In this document: piece by piece, positions 34,516 through 42,927 of the stretch
Layout: every line of letters starts with the position of its first letter
How positions within the stretch are numbered: position 1 is the stretch's first letter
NCBI RefSeq assembly: GCF_900102515.1
Contig: NZ_FMVS01000008.1
Span: 100,451-164,450, forward strand
Source: Butyrivibrio sp. INlla14
GTDB taxonomy: Bacteria; Bacillota; Clostridia; Lachnospirales; Lachnospiraceae
DNA: 64,000 nucleotides
Direction: 5' to 3'
Program-made: the position numbers and the translations under genes
Notes under the pieces: generated by a model
Seen by the model: only the letters and a program-made list of their open reading frames with translations
Told to the model about the DNA's origin: nothing
Databases searched by the model: none

Positions 34516-34593
34516 ATGATTAAGTACACACTCCAAAAATACATTTTATAATATTTTAATATACGTAATAAGGTTTTGTGATAATATTATCCT

Positions 34594-36540
34594 ATGGAAG
34601 AGATTTTTTTTATTCCCTATAACTACATAGGTGAGATAGCCGGACTTGTCATGGGCTGTCTGATTCTTTTGATAATGCTATATACAAGCCCCAAGAAAAC
34701 ATTTGTTTATAAATATGTTTTCAGAGGTACAATCTTGTCTATAGTATCTATTCTTGTGCACATATCAATTCTGTTTGTTGCCAATAATCCAGACGAGTAT
34801 TACAACAGCTTCTTGTTTATTTTTCAGCTATTGTTATTCCTTGTTTTATACAATGGGATTCTATATTTTATTTTTTCCTACGTGAATATGATGTCAATTG
34901 TACGCAGAAGGCAGCGTAAAGAATTTCTTTTGATGTATAGCCTGTTGTCTGCTATCTATTTTATTGGCGTTATTGTAGAGATTGCTGCCACAAGGCTCTA
35001 TAGCCTTGAGCTTGGCGGTATAGACATTACTCACTTTGTAAGATTTTATAGCGCTGCAGGAATTGTTTGTGCTATAGTCTGCATGAATGCTACTATCAGC
35101 AACAGGCCCAATGTAGCCAGAATTATCTGGTACTGTGTTGTTACGCTAGTTCCTGTAGAGATAGTTCTTTTGGCCAGTCAGATATTGAGTGTAGGCCTGT
35201 TCCATACCGTTTATTCTGCCCTTTCTTATGTTCCGGTGTTTACCTTAGGGTATATTCTGTTTCATTCAAATCCTTATGATGAAGCTACAGGAAGTCAAAA
35301 TGAGTATGGACTTGTGGCATATCTTGACAAACACATTGGCAAAAGAAAAATGTACATTTGCTATGTTGATCTTAAATATCCCAATGTAGGGATTTTTGGA
35401 GACTGGGTTGATGATCTTTTTCTGAAAGGGCTTGCTATTTGCAGGGCTATGGAAGCTATAAAGCCTGCTTTTAAGATATTCAGAGTATCAGAGAGCAAGT
35501 ATGTAAATCTTATTGAAGCCAGAGATGAGAAACAGTTTCTTAGTGTAATAAACAGTATAAGAGGGGTGCTTGATGGAGCAAAAGCTGACGCTTATGTTCC
35601 ATTTAACTATGTTATCGTATCCGGCGAAGTTCCGGAGGATATTGGCAACCCTACAAAGTGCAGGCAGTTTTTTGAATTTGTTTCAAGGAGATTTAAGGAT
35701 CAGAACAGTAGCCATTTCTATGTGATAAAACCAATAGATTATGATGACTTCCTGGAAAATTATGAGATATCAGTAGCTTTGGAGGATATCAGAAACAGAC
35801 TTGATCTTGAAGATGAGAGAGTTCTTGTATATGCACAGCCTATCTACAGTGTAGAAACTGGCAGTTTCAGGGTAGCTGAAGCTCTTACCAGGCTTAAAAT
35901 TGGAAATCAGATAATAAGTCCTGATAAGTTTATTCCTATAGCAGAAGCTTCAGGTACTATACATGCTATTACCTGTATCGTACTTGATAAGGTATGTAAA
36001 GCTGTTGAGAGTTTTTCAGATTATTATGACTTTGATGCTATATCAATAAACATCTCTTCAAGAGAGATATCCCAGGATAATGTAAACGATGACCTTATGG
36101 AAATCATAGAAAAATATGACTTTGATATTTCTAAGATAAGGTTTGAAATCACAGAATCTGCTATGTTTGAGAATTTTGACAGGGCTAATGATAACATGCA
36201 CTTGTTGACAAACTCTGGAATTCAGTTCTATCTTGATGACTTTGGTACTGGTTATTCGTCTTTTGAGAGAGTAATGAATTGCCCGGTCAAGACTATCAAG
36301 TTTGATAAAGCTCTTTTGTATAAGTCTCTTGATGACAATAGAATGGATGACATCATGAGCTATATGATAGAAGTCTTTAAGAAAAATGGATTTGTCACTC
36401 TTATTGAGGGTGTTGAGGATGAGTCCCAGAGTCAATATAGCATGGAGAGAGGCTTTGACTATATTCAGGGATATCATTATGCCAAGCCTGAACCGATAGA
36501 AAATATGAAGAAGTATTTTTCAAGAAAAAATAAATATTGA
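34594..36540 (+). CDS. Membrane-bound EAL-domain c-di-GMP phosphodiesterase
   Basis: A 648-aa protein with seven to eight N-terminal membrane helices (about 8-235), a middle region resembling a degenerate GGDEF fold (about 250-395), and an EAL domain (about 405-640). Catalytic residues appear intact: VAEALTRL, SINISSRE, FEITESA, LDDFGTGYSS, KFDKAL, EGVEDESQ and QGYHYAKP. It therefore probably hydrolyses c-di-GMP to pGpG in response to a membrane signal. No Shine-Dalgarno sequence precedes the ATG. A TGTGATAAT extended -10-like element ends 8 nt before it, so the mRNA may be almost leaderless. Single gene, terminator downstream. Confidence 0.9.
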   Translation: MEEIFFIPYNYIGEIAGLVMGCLILLIMLYTSPKKTFVYKYVFRGTILSIVSILVHISILFVANNPDEYYNSFLFIFQLLLFLVLYNGILYFIFSYVNMMSIVRRRQRKEFLLMYSLLSAIYFIGVIVEIAATRLYSLELGGIDITHFVRFYSAAGIVCAIVCMNATISNRPNVARIIWYCVVTLVPVEIVLLASQILSVGLFHTVYSALSYVPVFTLGYILFHSNPYDEATGSQNEYGLVAYLDKHIGKRKMYICYVDLKYPNVGIFGDWVDDLFLKGLAICRAMEAIKPAFKIFRVSESKYVNLIEARDEKQFLSVINSIRGVLDGAKADAYVPFNYVIVSGEVPEDIGNPTKCRQFFEFVSRRFKDQNSSHFYVIKPIDYDDFLENYEISVALEDIRNRLDLEDERVLVYAQPIYSVETGSFRVAEALTRLKIGNQIISPDKFIPIAEASGTIHAITCIVLDKVCKAVESFSDYYDFDAISINISSREISQDNVNDDLMEIIEKYDFDISKIRFEITESAMFENFDRANDNMHLLTNSGIQFYLDDFGTGYSSFERVMNCPVKTIKFDKALLYKSLDDNRMDDIMSYMIEVFKKNGFVTLIEGVEDESQSQYSMERGFDYIQGYHYAKPEPIENMKKYFSRKNKY

Positions 36541-36554
36541 AATATATTACAGAG

Positions 36555-36586
36555 AAAGGTGGGAATTTAAGCATCCCACCTTTTTT
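36555..36586 (+). terminator. Intrinsic terminator after the EAL gene
   Basis: AAAGGTGGGA pairs perfectly with TCCCACCTTT across a 9-nt loop and runs into TTTTTT. Confidence 0.9.
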
Positions 36587-36616
36587 CTATGCGGCCAAAT
36601 GCTTAATTTTGTCACG

Positions 36617-36645
36617 TTGACATTGATGATATGATTGTATACAAT
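36617..36645 (+). promoter_or_regulatory. Promoter of the citrate synthase-GntR-isocitrate dehydrogenase operon
   Basis: TTGACA (36617-36622), a 17-bp spacer and TACAAT (36640-36645), a near-perfect sigma-A promoter 43 bp before the first start codon. Confidence 0.8.
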
Positions 36646-36648
36646 TAT
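36631..36648. promoter_or_regulatory. GntR-type operator overlapping the operon -10 box
   Basis: The 12-bp perfect palindrome ATTGTATACAAT (36634-36645), extended to 18 bp with one mismatched pair, covers the -10 hexamer. It resembles the TTGTATACAA core of known GntR-type operators. The operon encodes a GntR-family protein, so negative autoregulation is likely. Confidence 0.6.
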
Positions 36649-36687
36649 ACAAATAGAACAATTAGTCGAAATTGCGGGGATTTTGCT

Positions 36688-38118
36688 ATGCAGGAGAATA
36701 ATACTTTCCAGAATCGTCCTGTCACCATGAATGACAAGAACAATCTTTTACAGATTGAAGAGCATATGTACATTCTTGATGACGTAGAGAGACCAAATGT
36801 ATTTAGAAATATGTTTCCTTACGAAGAGGTACCTAAGATTCCTTTTAATGACAGAATCGTGCCCCACAATATGCCCAAGGAAATATGGATAACCGATACA
36901 ACCTTCAGAGATGGTCAGCAGTCCAGAGCGCCATATACAACAGATCAGATTGTTCATATCTATGATATGCTTCATGAGCTTGGTGGCCCTAATGGAATGA
37001 TAAGACAGAGTGAGTTCTTTTTATATAGTAAGAGTGACAGAGATGCTGCTCTTAAATGTATGGAAAGAGGCTATGAGTTCCCGGAGGTTACCAGCTGGAT
37101 CAGAGCATCAGAAGAGGACTTTAAGCTGGTTAAGGCAATTGGGATGAAGGAAACAGGAATCCTTGTGAGCTGCTCCGACTATCATATTTTCTTAAAGCTC
37201 AAGATGACCAGAAGACAGGCCCTCGACCACTATCTTAGTATTGTAAGAGCCTGCCTTGATAATGGTATAAGCCCCAGGTGCCATCTTGAGGACATAACAA
37301 GAGCTGATATTTTTGGTTTTGTGGTTCCTTTCTGTTTGGAACTTATGAAGCTCAAGGATGAATATAAGATTCCTATCAAGGTTAGAGCCTGCGATACCAT
37401 GGGATATGGCGTTAACTTCTCAGGTGCCGTTATTCCCAGAAGCGTTCAGGGTATCATTTATGCTATAAATACTAATGCCGGTGTTCCAAGTGAACTTATC
37501 GAGTGGCATGGACATAATGATTTTTACAAGGCAGTTACCAATTCTACTACGGCCTGGATTTATGGCTGTAGTTCTGTTAATACATCACTATTTGGTATTG
37601 GCGAGAGAACAGGTAACACCCCTCTTGAAGCTATGGTATTTGAGTATGCCCAGCTTAAGGGCACTTTAAATGGCATGAATACCACAGTCATCACGGATCT
37701 TGCAGAATACTATGAAAAAGAAATAGGCTTTACAGTTCCTGCAAATACGCCTTTTGTAGGCAAGAACTTCAATGTTACAAGGGCTGGTATTCATGCAGAT
37801 GGTCTTCTTAAAAATGAGGAGATCTATAATATTTTTGATACTGAGAAATTCTTAAAGAGACCTCCAGTAAGTGCTGTTTCAAATACATCAGGACTTGCAG
37901 GTATAGCTCACTGGATTAATGTTCACTACAAACTCCGTGAGGAACATGCACTATCTAAGACATCTCCACTTGTTTCTAAGATAAAAGAGTGGGTTGATGC
38001 AGAATATGATGGCGGAAGAGTTACTGTTATGACTGATGAAGAGCTTGTCAGAGAGATAGACAAGGTTTCAAAGGAACTTGGCATTATTGTAAAAGAAGGA
38101 GAAATTGTAAGCCGATAA
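36688..38118 (+). CDS. Re-type citrate synthase (isopropylmalate synthase-like)
   Basis: A 476-aa enzyme of the DRE-TIM metallolyase family. It carries the N-terminal WITDTTFRDGQQSRAPYT, HGHND-type EWHGHNDFYKAVTN, GERTGNTPLEAM, and NVTRAGIHADGLLKNEEIYN. From recall these closely follow the Re-citrate synthase of Clostridium kluyveri, including RPNVFRNMFPYEEVPKIPF-like N-terminal sequence. It would condense acetyl-CoA and oxaloacetate to citrate with re-face stereochemistry. Location in an operon with isocitrate dehydrogenase supports this over leucine synthesis. Alternatives are homocitrate, citramalate or isopropylmalate synthase. The start at 36688 has GGGGA 7 nt upstream. Aconitase is not in the window. 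Confidence 0.82.
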   Translation: MQENNTFQNRPVTMNDKNNLLQIEEHMYILDDVERPNVFRNMFPYEEVPKIPFNDRIVPHNMPKEIWITDTTFRDGQQSRAPYTTDQIVHIYDMLHELGGPNGMIRQSEFFLYSKSDRDAALKCMERGYEFPEVTSWIRASEEDFKLVKAIGMKETGILVSCSDYHIFLKLKMTRRQALDHYLSIVRACLDNGISPRCHLEDITRADIFGFVVPFCLELMKLKDEYKIPIKVRACDTMGYGVNFSGAVIPRSVQGIIYAINTNAGVPSELIEWHGHNDFYKAVTNSTTAWIYGCSSVNTSLFGIGERTGNTPLEAMVFEYAQLKGTLNGMNTTVITDLAEYYEKEIGFTVPANTPFVGKNFNVTRAGIHADGLLKNEEIYNIFDTEKFLKRPPVSAVSNTSGLAGIAHWINVHYKLREEHALSKTSPLVSKIKEWVDAEYDGGRVTVMTDEELVREIDKVSKELGIIVKEGEIVSR

Positions 38119-38132
38119 GGCTGTGAGGGAGT

Positions 38133-38837
38133 ATGGAGAACAAAGAAATCAAAGGTGATATTAAAGACGACGTAAAAGGCGAATCCATGGATAAATACTC
38201 TTTGCGAGGAAGAGTATTTCACACCATAAGAAATGATATCTTAAATGGCAAATACAAGGACCATGAGGAACTTAGAGAGGTTGCCATTGGAGAGGAACTT
38301 GGCGTCAGCAGAACTCCTGTTAGAGAGGCTTTCAGACAGCTTGAACTTGAGGGACTTATTCAGATCATTCCCAATAGAGGAGCTTATGTTACAGGCATAA
38401 AGGTCAAGGATATCAAGGATATCTACATGATCAGATCAAGACTTGAAGGTCTGTGCGCAAGATGGGCCTGTGAGAATATAACAAAGGCGCAGCTTGATGA
38501 GATGGAGGAAACTCTTTATCTTGCTGAGTTTCATGCTGCAAGGGGCCATATGAATCAGATGGCTGAACTTGATAACAGATTCCACACCATATTATACGAA
38601 TCATGTAATTCCAAGATGCTTGAGCATCTTTTGAAGGATTACCACCAGTATGTATGGAGAGTCAGAAAAAAAACTTTATCAAGCAGCCGTGGTGCTGTTT
38701 CAAACGTAGAGCACAAGTATATCATGGAGGCTATTAAGGAAAATAACCCTGACAAGGCTGAAGAGCTTGCACATCAGCATATGATAAATGCTTTTGAAAA
38801 TATGCTGGATCAGGGACTTCTTGATATGTACGAGTAA
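38133..38837 (+). CDS. GntR-family regulator (FCD/FadR subfamily)
   Basis: A 234-aa regulator with an N-terminal winged helix (residues about 24-90; EELGVSRTPVREAFRQLELE) and an all-helical FCD effector domain. The metal/ligand-coordinating residues are recognisable (LDNRFHTILYE, VEHKYIMEAI, AHQHMINAF). FCD regulators usually bind small carboxylates, so citrate, 2-oxoglutarate or a related acid is a fair guess from the flanking citrate synthase and isocitrate dehydrogenase genes. GAGGGAG precedes ATG 38133. It lies 14 bp after the upstream gene and 23 bp before icd. A matching palindrome lies on the operon promoter. Confidence 0.9.
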   Translation: MENKEIKGDIKDDVKGESMDKYSLRGRVFHTIRNDILNGKYKDHEELREVAIGEELGVSRTPVREAFRQLELEGLIQIIPNRGAYVTGIKVKDIKDIYMIRSRLEGLCARWACENITKAQLDEMEETLYLAEFHAARGHMNQMAELDNRFHTILYESCNSKMLEHLLKDYHQYVWRVRKKTLSSSRGAVSNVEHKYIMEAIKENNPDKAEELAHQHMINAFENMLDQGLLDMYE

Positions 38838-38860
38838 AAATATAAAAACTGGAGGATGGA

Positions 38861-40066
38861 ATGAGTAAGATTCAGATGACTACGCCCATTGTTGAGATGG
38901 ATGGGGATGAAATGACAAGAGTTTTATGGCAGATGATCAAGGATAAGCTTATCCTGCCATATGTTGACCTTAAGAGCGAGTATTATGACCTTGGTCTTAA
39001 GCATAGAGATGAGACTGATGATCAGGTAACTGTAGATAGTGCCAATGCAACTCTTAAATATGGCGTAGCAGTTAAATGTGCTACCATTACTCCTAATAAC
39101 GAGCGTGTAGAAGAGTATGGACTTAAGAAGATGTGGAAGAGTCCAAATGGAACCATAAGAGCTATTCTTGACGGAACTGTATTCAGGACTCCAATCATGG
39201 TAAAGGGTATTGAGCCAAATGTCAGAACCTGGGTCAGCCCTATTACACTTGCAAGACATGCCTATGGCGATGTTTACAAAAATGTTGAAATCAGAGTTCC
39301 AGGGCCTGGTAAGGCAGAACTCTTATTTACAGGTGCTGATGGCAAAGAGATAAGAGAGACAATCTTTGATTTCAAGGAGCCAGGTATCATACAGGGTATC
39401 CATAACAAGGACGCTTCAATTGAGAGCTTTGCCAGAGCCTGCTTTAAGTATGCTCTTTCTGAGAAAAAAGAGCTGTGGCTTGGAACCAAGGACACTATCA
39501 GTAAGACCTATGACAGAAGATTCAGAGAAATCTTTGATGAAGTATTTGAAAAAGAGTTCAGGAAAGACTTTGAGGAAGCCGGAATCACATACTTCTATAC
39601 ACTTATTGATGATGCAGTAGCAAGAGTCATGAAGTCCAAGGGCGGATTTATCTGGGCCTGCAAGAACTACGACGGCGACGTTATGAGCGATATGGTATCC
39701 TCAGCCTTTGGTTCACTTGCTATGATGACTTCCGTTTTAGTATCTCCAACTGGGGTTTACGAGTATGAGGCAGCTCATGGAACAGTTCAGAGGCACTATT
39801 ACAAGTATCTAAAGGGAGAGCCTACATCAACTAACCCTGTAGCTACTATTTTTGCCTGGACAGGAGCTCTTAGAAAGAGAGGCGAACTTGATGGCATAGC
39901 TGAACTTGTTGAGTATGCAAACAAGCTTGAGAAGGCAACTCTTTCTGTAATAGAGTCAGGCCGAATGACAGGAGACCTTGCACTTATCACATCTCTTCCT
40001 GATCCGGTTAAGCTTGGATCTGAGGAGTTTTTGGATGCAATCGCTGCAGAGTTTGAGACCCTGTGA
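38861..40066 (+). CDS. icd: NADP-dependent isocitrate dehydrogenase
   Basis: The 401-aa cytoplasmic enzyme oxidises isocitrate to 2-oxoglutarate, here most likely for glutamate synthesis in an incomplete oxidative branch. The sequence is of the type II (eukaryote-like) subgroup: [19 protein letters not shown] at the N-terminus, [30 protein letters not shown], the [15 protein letters not shown] metal-site region and [17 protein letters not shown] with [27 protein letters not shown] precedes the ATG. It is the third gene of the operon starting at 36688. Confidence 0.96.
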   Translation: MSKIQMTTPIVEMDGDEMTRVLWQMIKDKLILPYVDLKSEYYDLGLKHRDETDDQVTVDSANATLKYGVAVKCATITPNNERVEEYGLKKMWKSPNGTIRAILDGTVFRTPIMVKGIEPNVRTWVSPITLARHAYGDVYKNVEIRVPGPGKAELLFTGADGKEIRETIFDFKEPGIIQGIHNKDASIESFARACFKYALSEKKELWLGTKDTISKTYDRRFREIFDEVFEKEFRKDFEEAGITYFYTLIDDAVARVMKSKGGFIWACKNYDGDVMSDMVSSAFGSLAMMTSVLVSPTGVYEYEAAHGTVQRHYYKYLKGEPTSTNPVATIFAWTGALRKRGELDGIAELVEYANKLEKATLSVIESGRMTGDLALITSLPDPVKLGSEEFLDAIAAEFETL

Positions 40067-40083
40067 TATTGCAAATTTTATTT

Positions 40084-40112
40084 TTTACATAAAGTTATGA
40101 ACATGCTAAAAT
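40084..40112 (+). promoter_or_regulatory. Promoter of the ABC-F gene, embedded at the edge of a terminator hairpin
   Basis: TTTACA (40084-40089), 17 bp and TAAAAT (40107-40112) match 5 of 6 in each box. The predicted start (about 40119) falls inside the 5' arm of the hairpin at 40109-40150. Confidence 0.5.
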
Positions 40113-40154
40113 GTCTTAGTTGCTTATTTGATTAAGCAACTAAGACATTTTTTT
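40109..40154 (+). terminator. Intrinsic terminator of the icd operon, upstream of the ABC-F gene
   Basis: A perfect 18-bp stem (AAATGTCTTAGTTGCTTA and its complement), a 6-nt loop and a run of T that abuts the ABC-F Shine-Dalgarno GGAG at 40155-40158. Confidence 0.85.
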
Positions 40155-40167
40155 GGAGTTAGATATT

Positions 40168-42168
40168 ATGATTCTTTCAGTTCACAATATAACCAAATCA
40201 TTTGATGGAAAAGATATATTAAAGGGCGCATCCTTCCATATGGAAAAGGATGAGAAGGCGGCTATTGTCGGAATTAATGGCGCTGGTAAGACAACTCTTT
40301 TAAAGATCATTATCGGTGAAATGTCTGCAGATGACGGAGAGGTTACTTTTTCCAAGGACCTTACCTGGGGGTATCTTGCCCAGAATCAGAACATAGATAC
40401 AGAGAAGACTATATATGAAGAGCTTGTCGAGGTAAAAAGAGATATCATCGACCTTGAGAACAGCATCAGGCAGGCAGAAGAGCAGATGAAGCATGTAACT
40501 GGTGATGAACTTAATGCCCTCATGGATAGATATACCAGAATGCATGATGAGTTTGCAAGACAGTCTGGATATGCCTGGCAGAGTGAAGTTACAGGCGTTG
40601 CCAAGGGCCTTGGCTTTTTGGATGAGGAACTTGACAAGAAGATAAATACCTTATCTGGAGGTCAGAAGACAAGAGTAGCACTTGGCAAACTTCTTCTTCA
40701 AAAGCCTGATCTTATAATCCTAGATGAGCCTACTAACCACCTTGATATGAATTCAATCAGGTGGCTTGAAAACTATCTTTTAAACTACAAGGGAGCAGTT
40801 CTTATTGTATCTCATGACAGATATTTCCTTGATAAGATAGCTTCCAAGATTGTCGAGGTAGAAAATACCAAGGTAACTTCTTTTGTCGGAAATTACAGTA
40901 CCTACGCTGTAAAAAAAGAGCAGCTGCGTAAGACCCAGTGGGCAGCATATATGAAGCAGCAGGCTGAGATAAAGCATCAGGAAGAAGTCATCACAAAGCT
41001 TAAGTCCTTTAACAGAGAAAAATCAATAAAGAGGGCTGAGAGCCGCGAGAAGATGCTTGAAAAGATAGAGGTATTAGATAAGCCTGTAACTATTGATGAC
41101 CGCATGAAGATTTCACTTAAGCCTTCTTGCGAGAGTGGCAATGACGTATTAACAGCTACTGGTCTTTCCAAAGCTTTTGGAAGTGAGAAGCTCTTTTCCG
41201 GCCTTGATTTTGAGGTTAAAAAGGGCGAGCACGTAGCCATAATAGGAGATAACGGAAGTGGTAAGACAACCCTTCTTAAGATCATTAACGGGGTGGAATC
41301 TCTTGATGCAGGTGAGATTGAACTTGGAGTTAAGGTTAAGATCGGATACTACGATCAGGAGCACCATGTACTTCATGATGAGAAGACCTTATTTGAAGAA
41401 ATATCAGATGCTTACCCAACTTTAAATAATACTGAGATTCGCAATACGCTGGCAGCTTTTTTGTTTACTGGAGATGACGTGTTTAAGAGGATTGGTGACC
41501 TTTCTGGTGGTGAGAAGGGAAGAGTATCTCTTGCCAAGCTCATGCTATCAGATGCTAACTTCCTTATCCTTGATGAGCCTACTAACCACCTTGATATTAC
41601 TTCCAAGGAAATCCTGGAGACTGCAATCTCAGGCTATGAAGGAACTGTACTTTATGTCAGCCATGACCGTTACTTTATAAATCGTACTGCTACCAGAATT
41701 CTAGATCTTACTCATGGCCAGTTTGTTAACTACATCGGAAACTATGACTACTATATTGAGCATGTGGATGAACAGATGCAGCGCCTTTTTGGCCAGAGCA
41801 GCAATGTAGGAAACGCTTCTCTTGCTGATGGAAGCTATAAGTATGCAGAAAGTGCTGCCAGTGCTATTAGTGATGAAACAGAAAGGGCATCAGATTCTTC
41901 CAATGCCGGGGCTCTTGATTGGAAAGCCCAGAAGGAAATCCAGGCAAAGCGCCGCAAACTCGAGAATTCCCTTAAAAAGTGCGAGGAAGACATCGCAAAA
42001 TGTGAAGGAAGAGATGCTGAGATAAACGAGCTCCTTGCAGATCCTTCTATCGGTACCGACCTTGCCAAACTGCGTAAGCTTAGTGATGAACAGACAGAGA
42101 TTCAGGATAAGCTCGCTGGCCTTTATGATGAATGGGAGCAGATTTCATCTGAGCTTGAAGAGCTATGA
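40168..42168 (+). CDS. ABC-F family ATPase (YdiF/Uup-like)
   Basis: A 666-aa soluble protein with two ABC ATPase domains and no membrane domain, so a ribosome-acting ABC-F factor and not a transporter. Domain 1: GINGAGKTTLL, LSGGQKTRVALGKLLL, LIILDEPTNHLD. The linker (about residues 235-320) is helical and charged. Domain 2: GDNGSGKTTLL, LSGGEKGRVSLAKLML, LILDEPTNHLD. A C-terminal coiled coil (about 590-666) is typical of YdiF/Uup-like members. Such proteins relieve stalled ribosomes or give resistance to ribosome-targeting antibiotics; which applies is unknown. GGAG is 9 nt before ATG 40168. Confidence 0.92.
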   Translation: MILSVHNITKSFDGKDILKGASFHMEKDEKAAIVGINGAGKTTLLKIIIGEMSADDGEVTFSKDLTWGYLAQNQNIDTEKTIYEELVEVKRDIIDLENSIRQAEEQMKHVTGDELNALMDRYTRMHDEFARQSGYAWQSEVTGVAKGLGFLDEELDKKINTLSGGQKTRVALGKLLLQKPDLIILDEPTNHLDMNSIRWLENYLLNYKGAVLIVSHDRYFLDKIASKIVEVENTKVTSFVGNYSTYAVKKEQLRKTQWAAYMKQQAEIKHQEEVITKLKSFNREKSIKRAESREKMLEKIEVLDKPVTIDDRMKISLKPSCESGNDVLTATGLSKAFGSEKLFSGLDFEVKKGEHVAIIGDNGSGKTTLLKIINGVESLDAGEIELGVKVKIGYYDQEHHVLHDEKTLFEEISDAYPTLNNTEIRNTLAAFLFTGDDVFKRIGDLSGGEKGRVSLAKLMLSDANFLILDEPTNHLDITSKEILETAISGYEGTVLYVSHDRYFINRTATRILDLTHGQFVNYIGNYDYYIEHVDEQMQRLFGQSSNVGNASLADGSYKYAESAASAISDETERASDSSNAGALDWKAQKEIQAKRRKLENSLKKCEEDIAKCEGRDAEINELLADPSIGTDLAKLRKLSDEQTEIQDKLAGLYDEWEQISSELEEL

Positions 42169-42184
42169 GAAAATGCTGTTTACC

Positions 42185-42213
42185 TTGACCTTGCCAAGGC
42201 CTACTTATATAAT
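42185..42213 (+). promoter_or_regulatory. Promoter upstream of the CPBP protease gene
   Basis: TTGACC (42185-42190), 17 bp and TATAAT (42208-42213), about 40 bp before the TTG start codon. Confidence 0.75.
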
Positions 42214-42252
42214 AAATGGGGTGTGTGGAATCACAGATAAAAGGAGTTTGCT

Positions 42253-42885
42253 TTGAAACGTTTATATATACCACTTGCATGGGAACTGCTTTTTGTAATA
42301 GCTACGACCATTTTACCGAAACAGTCATTTCACCTGTTTTTTGTGTTTTATCTTGGCCTTCTTGTATATTTTTATTATTTTCACAAGCAGTTTTCATTTC
42401 GCAAATTTGCGCGTAATCTTACCAGGATAAAGAGATTCTGGTTGCCTGTACTTATAACTTTTATAGGGCTTATGCTGTGCAATGATATTAACCATAATAT
42501 TATCCAGCTCTATTTCTCTACTACCAGGGATGGCACAGTAAATATTATCACCAGAAACGACCTGCTTCCAACATTCTTTTATGCACTTATGATGATAGTG
42601 ATGAAGCCTGTGGCAGAGGAACTTTTCTTTAGAAAGGCCATTATTTCTTTTGGCAGCAAGAAAAGAGTGTTTGTGCTGACTATTGTTAGCCTTATTTTGT
42701 GTGCAGTATCAAGAGCTCATGGATTTTTGGGGATTGCTGAGTGGATGATCATGGCTATTCCGGTAACTATTGCTTATGTGGCTACCAGGAATATCTATAT
42801 ATCCGTAATGGCACATGTGGCTTTTGAATTTTATGATAACATTTATTCCATTGTTTATGCTGTCGGCAGAATTCTTAACAGATAA
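42253..42885 (+). CDS. CPBP-family intramembrane metalloprotease (TTG start)
   Basis: A 210-aa polytopic membrane protein of the CPBP (CAAX protease/Abi) family. The two catalytic motifs are visible: EELFFRK (E122, E123, R127) and the later conserved positions in RAHGFLG and AHVAFEFYDN. Family roles include processing of prenylated proteins or bacteriocin self-immunity; no bacteriocin gene is near. The start is TTG, supported by AAAGGAG 6 nt upstream and a consensus promoter. HflK and HflC follow, which may make a membrane-proteolysis cluster. Confidence 0.85.
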   Translation: MKRLYIPLAWELLFVIATTILPKQSFHLFFVFYLGLLVYFYYFHKQFSFRKFARNLTRIKRFWLPVLITFIGLMLCNDINHNIIQLYFSTTRDGTVNIITRNDLLPTFFYALMMIVMKPVAEELFFRKAIISFGSKKRVFVLTIVSLILCAVSRAHGFLGIAEWMIMAIPVTIAYVATRNIYISVMAHVAFEFYDNIYSIVYAVGRILNR

Positions 42886-42927
42886 TGTGACGTATAAAAT
42901 AAACTAATATTCCACAAGGAGAAAGAT

